From positions 98,082,330 to 98,146,329 of the forward strand of contig CM049307.1 of assembly GCA_026874595.1 (NCBI GenBank): a stretch of DNA of 64,000 nucleotides, in the 5' to 3' direction. Source of the DNA: Sipunculus nudus. Its lineage: Eukaryota; Annelida; Sipuncula; Golfingiida; Sipunculidae. A program made the position numbers and the translations under genes. The notes under the pieces are model-generated. The model was not told the DNA's origin, did no database searches, and was given only the letters and a program-made list of their open reading frames with translations. Shown here one piece after another: positions 50,648 to 63,844 of this stretch (positions are counted from its first letter, which is position 1; each line of letters begins with the position of its first letter).

Positions 50648-52006
50648 CCTGCCCTGTATATTGCCCGGTTATTCAGTCTCCATTTATAGAAACCCAGTTT
50701 GACTGTCTGTCGGGGATTGTTTCTCCTCTAATGCAACACAATCCAAAACGAGAATCTTATGCAAAGTAACAGGGGGATCTATGCAAACTACCTTAAAACA
50801 CCCGATATATGGTAGTTCCCACATAGGTCGCCATGACAACGCCAAAGGATATATCTTCTAAACCTTCCCAGCATGCCTTGCCAGGCAGGAGCCGGTGGAG
50901 ACAACAGTTATCTCTTACTTGAGATTAAGTGACAATTTTTATTGAGAGTAAGTGACAATATGTTCATACACACTAAACATTAAGTTATGGTGTATGTCTA
51001 ACAGAGTCAACAATTGAATTATGCATAATATGTAGCTGCAAGTCCTTAGGTTGATAGCCGAATATCGAGATCCTGACCATTTTGGTCAGATCTGACCAAA
51101 CTTTACAGGTAAACTATCCATTGTAGGGTCCTTAACGCAAAAAAGAATAACGTTTTGTTTTCTTTTTTTTTTTGTTACAGGCCTGTAGATATACCCTGTG
51201 TGATACGTACGGTACATGGCCACAGTGGGTCACTGACGCTGACGGAGAGTTTAATTAACCGGATTACACCAGAAAGTGCCATGATGGTTATTCCATGTTA
51301 CAAATTAAATTCATCGTTAACTGCCGTCACCGGCTCTAATTTGACGCAATTATCATAACTAGTCAAATTAAGATGTTACCTTGCCTGTCAGTTGATACCT
51401 TAATAGATAAATTAATCTGAAGGAATTATTCGCGTCCATTAAAGGTCATTCATGAATGGCTGTACGTAGACTTTTGTGGTCGTGGAAATGTTGGAGGTTT
51501 GCGATGTATCTGGATATTTTAACCAGGCAGAGTCATACGATACTACAAGATCAAAATCAACAGATGCTGCCTTCACACTACACTAGTAGGTAGATGGTAA
51601 CACATATTTCCAGTAAAAAACTGATCAATGCACACTTACCTATTCAACAAGTTACGTAAACTACGTATCAATCACCCTAATAGAAATAGAGCAGACATTT
51701 TGGTTTCATCATGATCAATTTAAATACAAGCATTCACGTGACACATGTATCAAGATGAAAGAAAAATACCACGCACTTATAACAAATTTGTGAAAATTTC
51801 CATTAAAATACCACTTGTTTATTAAATAATTTGTTGACATTAGTTTTTTTACAATAAATTAATATTATATGCTGCTTCAAGGGTAAATTTTCTTATAGTT
51901 GTCGTGTCCTGATGCTGTTAAATGAATAGCAACTACTGTGGACATCTTGCGGATATCAAAATGCTGGTATTCACTAAACGGACTGAATTGAACAGTAATA
52001 CAATTT
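50648..52006. other. Non-coding, contains a perfect 20-bp palindrome at 51081-51100
   Basis: TTTGGTCAGA followed by its reverse complement gives a perfect 20-bp dyad without spacer. 'cctgacca' just before it could pair alternatively. No coding evidence in the stretch. Confidence 0.7.
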
Positions 52007-52053
52007 GGACTTTTTATGCCCCGGCCACTTTGTGGCGGGGGTATAAAAAGTCC
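52007..52053. repeat. GC-rich hairpin, 20 of 22 bp paired, 3-base loop
   Basis: The left arm begins ggactttttatgcccc (52007-52028) and the right arm ends gggtataaaaagtcc (52032-52053). Two mismatches and a TTT loop. It lies about 60 bp before the 180-bp array, whose units also begin with cggacttttt, so the two probably belong to one element. Confidence 0.9.
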
Positions 52054-52099
52054 ATAGTTTTACCCATGTCCGTCCTTCCGTCATTCCGTCATTCCGAAA

Positions 52100-53490
52100 T
52101 CAAACAGTTGTACGGACTTTTTTCGCAATGCCTGCAGATATTGGCCTGATTTTTAGTGTGTGAGCAGATAATGACCAGTTACAGATCGAGTTCGTGTTTC
52201 GTCCCGGTTGACTTACTTTTAACCGATTTACGGCTCCTAAACTTAGAAATTTCATGAAAGTAGAAATTTTCATGACAAATACACATGAACGGACTTTTTT
52301 TTCACAATGCCTGCAGATATTGGCCTGATTTTTGGTGTATGGGCAGATATTGACCAGTTACAGAACGAGTGTGCGTTTCATCCCAGTTGACCTACTTTTG
52401 ACCGTTTTACGGCTCCTGAACATAGAAAATTTCATGAAAAATAGAAATTTTCATGACAAATACACATGTACGGACTTTTTTTCGCTTTGCCTGCAGATAT
52501 TGGCCTGATTTTTGGTGTATGGGCAGATATTGACCAGTTACAGAACGAGTGTGCGTTTCATCCCAGTTGACCTACTTTTGACCGTTTTACGGCTCCTGAA
52601 CATAGAAAATTTCATGAAAAATAGAAATTTTCATGACAAATACACATGTACGGACTTTTTTTCGCTTTGCCTGCATATATTGGCCTGATTTTTGGTGTAT
52701 GGGCAGATATTGACCAGTTACAGAACGAGTGTGCGTTTCATCCCAGTTGACCTACTTTTGACCGTTTTACGGCTCATGAACATAGAAAATTTCATGAAAA
52801 ATAGAAATTTTCATGACAAATACACATGTGCGGACTTTTTTTCGCTTTGCCTGCAGATATTGGCCTGATTTTTTGGTGTGTGGGCAGATATTGACCAGTT
52901 ACAGATCAAGTTAGCGTTTTGTCCCAGTTGACCTACTTTTGACCGTTTTACGGCTCATGAACATAGAAAATTTCATGAAAAATAGAAATTTTCATGACAA
53001 ATACACATGCACAGACTTTTTTTTGCAATGCCTGCAGGTATTGGTCTGATTTTTGGTGCGTTGGCAGATAATGACCAGTTACAGATCAAGTTCACATTTT
53101 GTCCCAGTTGACCTACTTTTGACCGTTTGACGGTGCCCTAACATAGAAAATTTCATAGAAAATATAAATTTTCATGACAAGTGCACATGTACAGACTTTT
53201 TTTTCGCAATGACTGCAGATACGGGCTTGATTTTTGGTGTGTGGGCAGATAATGACCATCTACAGATCAAGTTCTTGTTTTGTCCCAGTTGACCTACTTT
53301 TGACCATTCGACTGCTCCTGAACATAGAAAGTTTCATGAAAAATAGAAATTTTCCTAACAAATGCATATGTACGGACTTTTTGTCCGCAATGCCTGCAGA
53401 TACCACCCTGATTCTTTATGTGTGGGCAGATAATGACCAGGTATAGATCGAGTTCGCGTTTCGTCCCCGTTGACCTACTTTTGACCATAA
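52100..53490. repeat. 180-bp tandem array, 8 copies, possible core of a pearl/Helentron-like element
   Basis: Unit starts at '(a)cggacttttt' are 52113, 52290, 52471, 52651, 52831, 53012, 53192 and 53373 (spacings 177-181). Each unit carries 'gcctgcagatattggcctga', 'gaccagttacaga', 'gttgacctacttttgacc' and a small hairpin tcatgaaaa / ttttcatga. Central copies are nearly identical and outer ones diverge. Bivalve pearl-type non-autonomous elements carry tandem core repeats of 150-200 bp between short termini. The resemblance is structural, and I cannot confirm homology. Confidence 0.93.
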
Positions 53491-56400
53491 CTTTGAACAG
53501 ATAATTTCTCTCGAGCCAATAACCCAAGCAGCATTTGTTTTCCGATTACTTTACAAAAAAAGGCCCATTGAAATTAAATTTAAACGTCCCTTGAACAAAC
53601 CCCGCTGCAGCTAGTTAACCACAGTGATGAGGTCCATTAAACTTTCACCAAAAGCAGATGTTTCATCAATTGAAATTGCATTCCGTGGTTTGGAGAGGGA
53701 CAGTTTTGGGTAGCATTTACTGGCATTTCATACTTAAAACAGTTTCAGATATACGCAAGAGTTCTTAGGGGACATTTTTTTGTCTTTTTTTTTCAGTCGG
53801 TTAAAAAAATCGGCTGGCAAAAAAATCGGTAGATGCAAGGCTGCTTTAAACTAAACACATCAGCTGAGACAAGTGGACAATGGGGAAAAAGTATCCTGGT
53901 TTCCCTTAAAAACAGAAATTATTCATATTCCGAAGAAAATCATCTAACTTTATTTTTAGATAATTATTTTTGATAAATGACGATAAATCCAAATTAACTT
54001 AGATAAAGACAGCATGCCAGTCATTTTTGAACGAAGTTCAAAGAATGTTAAAATGACTTGAAGTCGTAAATATATAATTAATTCGTTCACCCAAAGTTTT
54101 CCCGTGCGGGCCATGATTTCTTAAGTGTCAAAGGTTAATATTACTACTTAAGCAGATTCGTCAGTGAGACAAATGTGATATATCACTTTGGGGCGATACC
54201 ATTATGGTACTAAAAATTGGCACTCAGAGAGCGCAGACCTCCAACAAGGCAGATCAATACCGCCATACGGCAATGTAAAAAAAATCCTTTTCAATAAATT
54301 GTTCCTTGTATTATTGACGAGCTATCTTAAAAATTCCATCGGAATAACTTTTTGAGTTATGTTGCTAACAGAAAAACACACCGACAAGCAGAAGATATAA
54401 ACAAACCAACGCTGGCAAAGACATAACCTGCTTGGCTTAGTTAATTATTGTTTTCATGAAAAACTGTATATTCAGGAGATGAGCTACCTCGGACCAGAGC
54501 GTCTGATGTTATGTTATAAACTGTTCATTTAAAGCATGACTGAATAATAAGATTATCTTTCCCGAGAAGCCATAAAACCCTGAAGTATTTGAACAGTCAC
54601 CGCGTGGCTCTTGAACAAAGGAGAGATTAGACCATTCGGGCGTATAGAGAACAGCGATTACACCAAATGATGGAACATGAAAAGAGTAAGATTTCAAGCG
54701 CAGGATACCGGGGTGATGGTGATGATAAAATGATTCCATATGGTAAAAATGTGACTTGGTTCCTTCAGCTTAATAAGAAATTTGATTTTTAGATTAATAT
54801 TTTTGGGGGAACTGAAACAGGATTTACCTAACGCAAAGGTGATCTGGATCCCTATAACTGTCGACACAATGCCATCGGTAAGTAACCATGGTGAAAGTAC
54901 AGTGTAAAATGTTTACCCCAAATGCTGGTTAACAGGGAAATATTCGAATGTAATTTTATATATTTTAGGAAAGTGATATGATTGAACTAGAAACAGAAAC
55001 CGGGATATATATTACTGACGTGAGAGTAGGATACATGGAATAATTTCATGACTTTCACGATCTGTCCATCAGTCGATTCTTGGACTGATTTTAGTTTTCT
55101 AATTGGAATTGATCGACAATATGATAAATAATACAGAAACAATACCTTTGAGAGAACAACTGAGTTCGGCGTCTAACCCTTGCTTACAAAACCTAGAGAA
55201 ATTTAAACTTTTTTGTCGCTATATATCTTATTTTATGATATATTCCTTTTTTTTATTTGCTATAACTCTAGATGGACTAAACAGAAACAGAATCTGCACT
55301 TTACGAATGGTGCGACTTGACTATGGAGCACAATACAGCGATTTGATAACAACACATTATTTGCCAAGTGTCAGTGTGATAACTACAGCGGGTGCTCCAC
55401 AGGGTCTGTGAGCGTGGTAACCTTGACATCCGTCTTCCTGGCCGGCGGGTCCATACAAGCTTAGGGTTCCTAAAGGTGAAATTGGATTCAAAAGATTATG
55501 AAAGACAGTCATCTGGGCTTGGCATAAGCCAGTAGTCCAACAGACTTATGCAGCTAAAATTTATTGTACATAGGGAGAAAGGATTCTTTAAATTTATTTT
55601 GTTGTATATTCAGTTTTCTATTTATTAGTGCAGGCGCTTTTGTCTCATCACGGTTAATCGGTAATACTTGGCATTACAATCTCACTAACGCTATCTGTCG
55701 GTGATTATTAACACTGAATGTTTTGGTCAGTTATATCGACGAAAAGAAGATATTATTTGTTGTGACTAAAATGATAAAATTAATAATATTTTGGCGTTGT
55801 CACTTTCGTGTATACTGACCATACTATTCAAAGTTATTAACACCTTTGACAATTGACAAAACCTTAGTAGATAACAAAGAGGTCAGGGTAGCAACACAGA
55901 TATATTGTGATTCACGTCCACCACGCCCTAAATTCAGCTGTCTGTGTAATTAAGCTAAAGGGCATCCACACAGCCAGCTGTCTGTGTGGTCTGCATGTAC
56001 TAATCACCCTGGCCGTGTGCTGTAAGATACTGCCGTATACTGAATGAATTCATCTGAAACATTTTGTAAAATATGACTCTATAACACTAACTATTATATA
56101 CTTAATACCAAAATCAATTACTAAAGAGAGGAATGATGCACTAGATATGGCCAGTACGGATATAAACATACAAACTATGTCTTCGATAATGGAACATGCG
56201 TAAAGTATTGACTTCCAACGCATGTGATATTTCAAAAGTTTTTATTGTAAAAAAAATTATCATCTCTAAACATATCGGAGTAAAAGTTTGTTTAACGAAG
56301 GTTGAGTTCTCTTTAAAAAGAAACAGGGATGCATAAAGTCATATCGTTTGATCTTTTCCGAAAAAATACCATAAAATTACCCCAAAACTCCAAGAGTCAC

Positions 56401-57969
56401 AAAGGTTTTACGAATAATAGAGACACATAGAATATTAATTCTCCGTTCATGGTATGTTGTTGTTTTTTTGCGTGTCTATATATTTCTTCACGTGTCCTTT
56501 AATGCTCTGTGGTTTGACTTGTCTTAGTAGCAATTACTCTGTACCTTCCCTTCTTATTCACAAAATTTTCTCTGAGAAAAAAATATCCAGTTTTCCCAAC
56601 TTGTTGTTAAGCCATTACCAAAACTGGGAACATGTGATCTTTAATGTATGGAAGATCCCGTCTGTATGGGCGCTCAGGGAATTCCACCAAGCAGGAAAAC
56701 CCGCTATGCTACAGAACATTTAAGTAGCCCGGCAACTCAAGTACTTAGATCTGCCATGCGTAATAATAAAATCCAGAAACATAGGGATCAATCCCTTAGT
56801 ACAAAAAAAAAAAATGATTACCTATGTGCTTGTTAAATGTTTCTGTAGCGTATTTAATATTTTCTGAATGCCGTTGATTAGATAATATAGATATGGTTAA
56901 CAGTCACTGATAGTATATTAACATGTTTTGCAAACCCGATATGTTTATCAGTTTTTACCGTATCTCATATATTCGAAAATCTGTAAGGTATCACATAATT
57001 TTTTTTTAAGTATATCTTATTATCATATTATCAGTGTGAGCATAAAAAAAGATGATAGGATTCCTCCACACAAATCTGGATTTCATAACTCGTATGTCCG
57101 ATACTTCTATCAAAATCATTTAACCATCCACGTTTAATTTCACGAGACAGTGTTGTTTGACAAACTGATATGGTCCTTGGCGTAGGAGATTTCGCAAAGC
57201 GGGTTCTAGAAATTCTTTCTTTATAATCCTCAATGTGAATGCGTGGGCGGACAACAATTTGGAAATGAAAGACAACAGATGAAGACAGTGCAACTCGAGT
57301 CATTTTAGCGAGGTCCTGCGTGAGACCTTTTACGCGACATTTAGTGGTTGGCTTGGTGTAGGAGGGCGGGATATTTTAACGAGCTCCCTTGCAGCCGTCC
57401 AGGCAAACGCCCCTGTGAGCAAGAAAAAAAGGCCGGCCAGACATCTTCTAAAACATATGCCATGGTAATAACTTTATTGCTTATTATACACTATGGCTGA
57501 AATCACATTTCATTCCCTCCCCTCAGCAAATAGAAAATACTTCATCCTAATGGACCGTGATAATTTGAGGGACTGTCTGAGGGATTCTGGTAATATATAA
57601 ATATATAGGTGTTATATGGGTATATATAAAATATATTTGTGTATCTATATATATATATGTGTGTGTGTGTGTGTTTTAATTATATATTTTTATTAAACAT
57701 GTGCTCGCTGAACTGAACTGCAGCTTACATTCAAAATATGTTTAAGCCCAACCCCAGTAGTTAAGTATCGCGTTTAGTTTTAATTACATGAGATAAAGTT
57801 ACGTTCCAGTTGAACATCCTAGAGAATTCCACTCTGCTGTTTCCAAGCACCGTATACGTCATACTGGTATAGCCTTTTCTAGATTTATGAGGAGCCATTC
57901 AATGCTGTAAGACCAGAAAATACAATTAAATTATGATTAAACTAGAAATATGCATTCTTAGGAATTCAG
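53491..57969. other. Non-coding; possible family C fragment near 54290-54450
   Basis: 'ctttttgagttatgttgcta' followed by 'acaaaccaacgctggcaaag' and 'cataacctgcttggc' at 54345-54440 resembles a marine-invertebrate repeat end related to family C. The assignment is tentative. A TA/GT microsatellite lies at 57600-57675. The open frames here (up to 102 codons) show no known domain. Confidence 0.45.
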
Positions 57970-58345
57970 GCCTCCGCCATGTGGGCATCCTTTATTTGCG
58001 GTAATCCGAATCCATACATTTTCATTCACTTATTACTATTCCCGGGTTCGTTTGTGCATAAGTTCTCTACAAGCGTTTCCTTTCATTTATTCGGCCCATA
58101 TTCCCAAGTTCAATCGTGCAAATGTGACTACACGATTTTTAATATTCTTGGAAGTCCATCCTTGATCAGGATCATGAGCCAGACCCACACAAAAATCTAA
58201 TAGATTATTAATGGCCAATTCCCGAGGGGCATATCTGAAATGGTTATGGTCTTGACTATGATAACGTTAGTTATATGTTGTGAGCAAACCCCCACCCACC
58301 CACACATATACACTCACGAACGGGAGTAAACGCATATTCCTTTGG
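57970..58345 (-). mobile_element. Family C, copy 2 (about 375 bp)
   Basis: GCCTCCGC at 57970-57977 is the minus-strand right terminus. Inside are 'ttcggcccatattccca', 'cacacaaaaatctaat' and 'cactcacgaacgg', the reverse complements of copy 1 blocks in the correct order. The far end, near 'cgcatattcctttggtg' (58331-58347), is degraded. It is longer than copy 1 because of extra sequence in the middle. Confidence 0.78.
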
Positions 58346-59309
58346 TGTACAGTTTTGAGTGTGTTTACTGATTATGACTGGCATTAAACAATACGATTGA
58401 TATGCCCAACTTCTCAGTACAAACCTTTTGTGTTATTAATATTATACGAACACGTAGTCCCTGGCCTTAAGTATAAATCCTCTTAGCGCAAAGATGTCAC
58501 TAATCCCACGTGGAGTGATGCGGAGAGGCGCCATTTCTTTATAAATCAATGTAGGGGTGATCCTATTTAAAGCCGTGTCTCTCGCCGTAACACTTGGTCA
58601 ATATAAGGCCCGTGGCGTCGTTGTTTACACAGCTAGACGGATACCTCGTCACATAAACGTATCAACATCATTTAGCTTAACCTTTCCATCATCCAATGTG
58701 TAAATCATTAGTATCCATTTAGGAACACCATTTGCTTATACCGCCTGGGGAGAATTTTTCAGAAATTCTTTTAAACCCTGAACCGAATTTCCGTTGAACC
58801 TGGTATGTGGAAACACTATTTATAGACTTAGATATTATTTTTGTTTATTTGCTCGTAAGAAGGATTTTTTTCTGAGGCCTGAGGAGATCATTGTATTTTC
58901 ATTATATTTGTATTATTTTTCGCTCTTTATATGGTTAAGATCTTTTGCTGTGCATCTAAAGGAAGACAGAACAGTAATTTTGTACATAGACCAATATCTA
59001 AACAGAGGAAAAGCCATATAAATGGACAAACAGACAAGGTAACAATAACGCGCATGGACAGTGCAAAAAGGTTTTTTTTTTACATATACAAGTATACAAG
59101 TTATGTAAACATGTTTTAATGTTTTCCCTTTGACCCGAAACCATGTTGTCCTTCGTGCATTATCGTTCTTGCTGTCAATGAGGTCCTACCTGAGCAGCCT
59201 TCTTGGGCTTTTATCAGATAAGTATTTTTTCACATATTTCTTGGCAACCTTGGAAGCCACCGCACAGGACCGCCCAGCCTGGCACATCTGTATTATTAAC
59301 GGGGGCTGC
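58346..59309. other. Non-coding, nothing recognised
   Basis: The two overlapping frames between 58794 and 59119 have no recognisable domain. Confidence 0.5.
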
Positions 59310-60670
59310 AATGTCTATCCACTCTGACTTATACAACACCATCACTCATGATTTAGACAATGGAAAAGAAGCAATAGGAATATTTCTAGACATAAGCAAA
59401 GCTTTCGATAAAGTCTGGACTGATGGACTACTCCGTAAGTTGCTCTTAGCAGGAATAAAAGGTAAACTACATAGATGGCTTTATCACTACCTGACAAATA
59501 GGCAACAGAGAGTATTTGTAGAAAATGTGCCATCAAAATGGAAATTCCTACAGGCAGGGGTACCACAAGGATCAATCCTTGGACCCCTGCTCTTCTTGGT
59601 CTTTATTGATTACAAAAGAGAAAAGCTCACAAGTATTATCCGCTTCTTTGCTGACAACACTATGCTACACCTATCCATTGAAGATCCTATCAGGGCAGCC
59701 ATGTTACTCAATGTTGACTTAGAAAAGATTTACCAAAGGTCTATGAAATGGCTTGTCACATTCAACGCAAGAAAACCCGAATCTGTACTGTTTTTAAAGA
59801 AATAAGTATACCTGTAAACCTCCCAGACCTATACTTACATAACACAAAAATTACTAGACTCAAGATGCACAAACATCTTGAAATCATATTGAGATATAAT
59901 TTAGATGGCAAGACCATATAAACTACATTGCAGCAAAAGCAATGACAACACTTTTCACCCTAAGTAAGCTAAAATTTCTCCTTGACAGAACAACCCTGCA
60001 AAACATATATTTTTTTCATATACTAGACCTGTTTTAGAATATGGAAAAATATTATGGAGAACAGGAACAAGACCAAACACTTAAAAAATACAACTGATGG
60101 TTGCAAGAATTGTAACGGGAAAGGTAAAAAACATTACATGAGCTCTTATATCTAGAATCAGGAAGAGAAACTCTCCAAAAGAGGAGAGATAACAAACAAG
60201 TCCTCCTTCTGCACAAAATGATAAAAATGAAAGGTCCACATTCTCTACGTATTCTTCTGCCACCTCCGCATAACAACATACATGAAACCAGATTTGTAAA
60301 AAAAAAAACAACATAACACTAATTCAAGCAAGAACTGATTTAAATTTCAACTCGTTTCCTCCAAAATCGATCAGGTTGTGGAACCAAATGGATTCTGATA
60401 AGAAAGCATGCTTAACAAGTGCTTCATTAAACTACAAATTGAAAAAAATAGCCATTAGAAACAAAACACCTAGTTACTTCAACTCGGGAACCAGAAAACC
60501 TCAAATAATTCATGCACACATGAGAATGAAATGTAGCGATCTCAAAAATCACATGTACATAAGACATATTGATTACACAAAACAAATGTAAATGTGGCCA
60601 CCCATCAGAAGATCTCTACCACTACCTACTGCAATGCCATCTCTATAACTCTGCTAGAAAAATATACTGA
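59310..60670 (+). pseudogene. 5'-truncated non-LTR retrotransposon (CR1/L2-like), reverse transcriptase relic
   Basis: Intact elements would reverse-transcribe their own RNA at a nicked target. Homology starts near 59320 (D-L-Y-N-T-I). In the frame from 59203, motif A has D63 (L-D-I-S-K-A-F-D-K-V-W), motif B is A-G-V-P-Q-G-S-I-L-G-P-L, and motif C reads F-A-D-N with D151 followed by N152 where the second catalytic Asp is expected. Several residues are missing just before 'IIRFFAD'. After the stop near 59803, other frames carry typical C-terminal blocks: E-S-G-R-E-T-L near 60155, an L-L-P-P block near 60255, 60376-60591, then C-x-C-G-H-P and C-H-L-Y (60590-60650). Multiple frameshifts and stops make it inactive. 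The N-terminal endonuclease is absent, as expected for 5' truncation. Confidence 0.9.
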
Positions 60671-60818
60671 CCAAATGATACCTCAGTACAAGTTCATCTT
60701 GGAAATCGGGAGCGAGCTTTATAAGCTTTAAATAGCTTGCGCTAAATCCATTGATACATGTTTATCTATATATGTAAACATGGGATACCATTTGAATGAA
60801 ATGTATATAAATTGTATC

Positions 60819-60824
60819 AATAAA
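60819..60824 (+). promoter_or_regulatory. AATAAA, possible polyadenylation signal of the LINE relic
   Basis: Lies about 150 bases after the last recognisable coding block of the element, in the same orientation. It may mark the 3' UTR of the relic or be a chance hexamer in AT-rich DNA. Confidence 0.3.
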
Positions 60825-60847
60825 GCATTCAAAAGAAAAATTTGGCG

Positions 60848-61405
60848 CTCTGCTGTAGACTGGTACCCCGCTCTATTATGGCACCGCTGCTCTAGGCCAA
60901 TCATAGAGACGGGCGTACAACGCCATCTTCAGGACTCCCGGCAGACTGGTTCCAACTTAGGTATGATTCATATATGATAAAAATAAGCATTTCGTTTGCT
61001 CAGAGAAGTTGTTTAAAGTTGGCTGTACATTTCGTGTGACATTTATGATTAGATTAATAGATATTGATAATAAACCAATGCCACGTACAGTGGAATATCA
61101 AGTATTCAGTATATCGTATGATTCGTATCATCTATACATCCATCAGTCAATTTTTTTGAAAAAACTCATTTTTCAATATTTTGAAACTTTAAATAACTAA
61201 AGAAAGTAATTTTATAAGTAATCTTCACGGATAACCAGCCAGGATCGCGAGAACGTCCATGACAATCGGTGTGAGCGTACAGACTGGAGTTGGAACCAGT
61301 CTACAGGTAGGTCAGGAGTTGCAACTGGGAGTACTGAAGATGGCGTTGTCTCTATGCTTGGCTCGAGGGCCTTAATAGAGCAGGGTACCAGTCTAGCTCT
61401 GCTGA
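60848..61405. repeat. Large inverted repeat, arms about 110-125 bp, spacer about 320 bp
   Basis: The left arm (60848-60960) contains 'tagactggtaccccgctcta', 'catagagac', 'acgccatcttcag' and 'agactggttccaact' in order. The reverse complement of 61280-61405 contains 'ctagactggtaccctgctct', 'catagagac', 'acgccatcttcag' and 'agactggttccaact' in the same order with a few mismatches and indels. It could be a foldback/MITE-type element or an inverted duplication. The spacer holds no known gene. Confidence 0.85.
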
Positions 61406-63844
61406 AGCACAACGTACGCGCGTATTGCGCATGTCCACAACTGCCAACACTACGTCAATCGATGTCGTACCTGACTGTCACACATATACCATGACCTAAC
61501 GTTCCTTGATCGTACTTTTCAGCCACCACGGGTTACCTAGTCATCTAATCTTTTTTTCACATTTACATCCGGGTCTTTCATATCTGAAGTCACAACGCAC
61601 AGTTAACATATAAACTACACATCAAGAAAACGCATACCTCCGCCAAAGCTAAATGATTCCAGGTTAGCCAGACAAATAAACGCTTCCCGGTCGTTTACAT
61701 TTTAACAGACCTGCAAACTTTGGTTTTATGCCGTTTATTAAAATGGAGCTGAATGCATTGTGTCATGCCAACGGCAAGACGCAACATCATTATATTTCAT
61801 GAACGTAGCATATTTTGTTTGAAATTTATGGCATGAATAAGTTAAGGTGGCACGCTTTCATGGGCAAAATATTGAGTATAACTGAACCTAAGTAAGTTTA
61901 TTAACACGAAACATGTCAGATTAAAGACATAGGATAAAACAATTATTATTGATCCGTGTGCACGGATCACTGGATTGAATTTATGAGTATTTTGCACGAA
62001 TGAATAATGTATTGTTGGTCTAAGTAGCAGTTTTAACACGCTGAGATTGTTAAAATATTAATTCGACTATGCATCTGAACAAATTCTTGAAACACATTTA
62101 AGGAAAATGAACAAATGTTTAAAAACAGTGTTTCGTTCCTTTAACGGTTCAGACATTTCTGCTGGCAAAGATGGACTTTAAAAAATTAAAAAAAAAAATG
62201 GACTTGGAAAGGTTAAACAAAACTGCATTCAAGTCATTGCTTTAAGACTGTTTTTTTTTTGTCAGAACCGCTACTCTAACAGTGAAGCGTCAACGCGTCA
62301 TAGCCGCCCTGGCCTGTCTCACTTTGGTATCCCGTGACAATATAATCCCGTGTTTTAGAGCCTTATTGTATTCGGATCAATATAATTATAGGAGTTTTTC
62401 AAAAGATCTTGGCGTGGGTCAAAGAAACTCGGCAGCAGCTGTAGAGGCTATCAAATTTCTAATAAACACATGACAAAACTGAAGTCCGAGCATTGAAACG
62501 TCACAAAAATGTAACCACAGGGACCGGCGTTAAGTAGACAGGGCCTTTCGGAAACAAGCGAGCTGCTGACTGTGGCTGACTGACTGAGCGTCACTCCTCT
62601 TGACAGCCATTCAAAATTAACTCTCCTGTGCTGCGGCACTGGTCAATTAGAGAATGTGGCCAATGTCAGACTGATGCAAAAAACACATTTTACCAATGAA
62701 TCAAAGACTACCTGCGAGCTTTTCACAGGGATAGTTTTAAATAAGCACTTGAATTATTAAATTTAGCTGTGGTGTTAGTTTAATGTTTTATTTCCTTTTT
62801 TAAAACGTTTAGGACACGTGCTAGCGTAAGAAACATGTTCACCTTGTCCAATGCTTTTCGACAAAAATGCTAAACTGAAACGTCTAAATTCATTATTAAA
62901 GCTCAATGGTATAAAGATTCATATTGCAAAAAAAGAGAAACTTTGACTGAGCAATGCTCCAAAATGTGATTTAAGTCCGTAGCGGCGATTTTATTTGAGC
63001 AGTGGCCGGATGTAGGGTATACAAGTATACAAGGCTACACATAAAGATGGATTTTATATTACCATGCATATAAGTTCCAATTGTTTCGCAATTCACGTAT
63101 TGCACGATGTCTTAAATCCACGTTTCATGCCATCCAGTCCGCCCTGTATTACAATAGATTCAACTGCCTGTCATAATTTGCCGTCACCCAACACGCGCCG
63201 TGCATGTATAAACACAGGAATTCAATTCATAATAATTTGGTTATAACACAAGTCGAAAGCGCCGCACACTTGGATCAATATAAAGATTGAAAAGTAAAGA
63301 AACTTGAAGGATGGTCTCGGGATTCCAGTGTCATGAAATTCAATTAAACTGGTGTTTCTCGTCTCTTTAGCACGTTAATTATAATTCGCCGATATGCCTT
63401 GTGACGGTGGTATTTCAAAAAGTAAAAGAGACACTTAGTGATTTGGATTATAACTTGCAAATTACGTGACGAGCGCAAGACTATTCATTATAATAAAATG
63501 ACAAATGATATAATGGGAGATATTCGAAAAGTCTATGATTCCCAGGACTTGGACTGACGTTTCGAGGAATGTATATTGGAATTCCTACGAATTTCATAGG
63601 ATCAAGCAAATTGTTACATTGATCACTGTTTCTGTGCTCCCGACTCCAGCTACAAATGATCTATCGAGCATTTTTATTTTTTATTTTAATAATTAATAAA
63701 AAATGCTTTCTAAATAAGTTATCTCTACTGTTAAATAGAGGAAACAATACAAGCAGTTTACAAACTTTTAAGTGGATTTGCATTTTTTGATGAATAACAT
63801 AAAACAAAACTTAGATGAAATGTGTATACACGTGAACATTCTTT
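61406..63844. other. Non-coding, nothing recognised
   Basis: Contains short frames only (63 codons or fewer). 'catacctccgccaaagc' near 61635 resembles a family C terminus without the rest. Confidence 0.5.

Noticed and set aside
57031-57303. 90-codon minus-strand frame rich in basic residues
   Set aside because: No family recognised. It ends near poly-A and shows no splice or repeat support.
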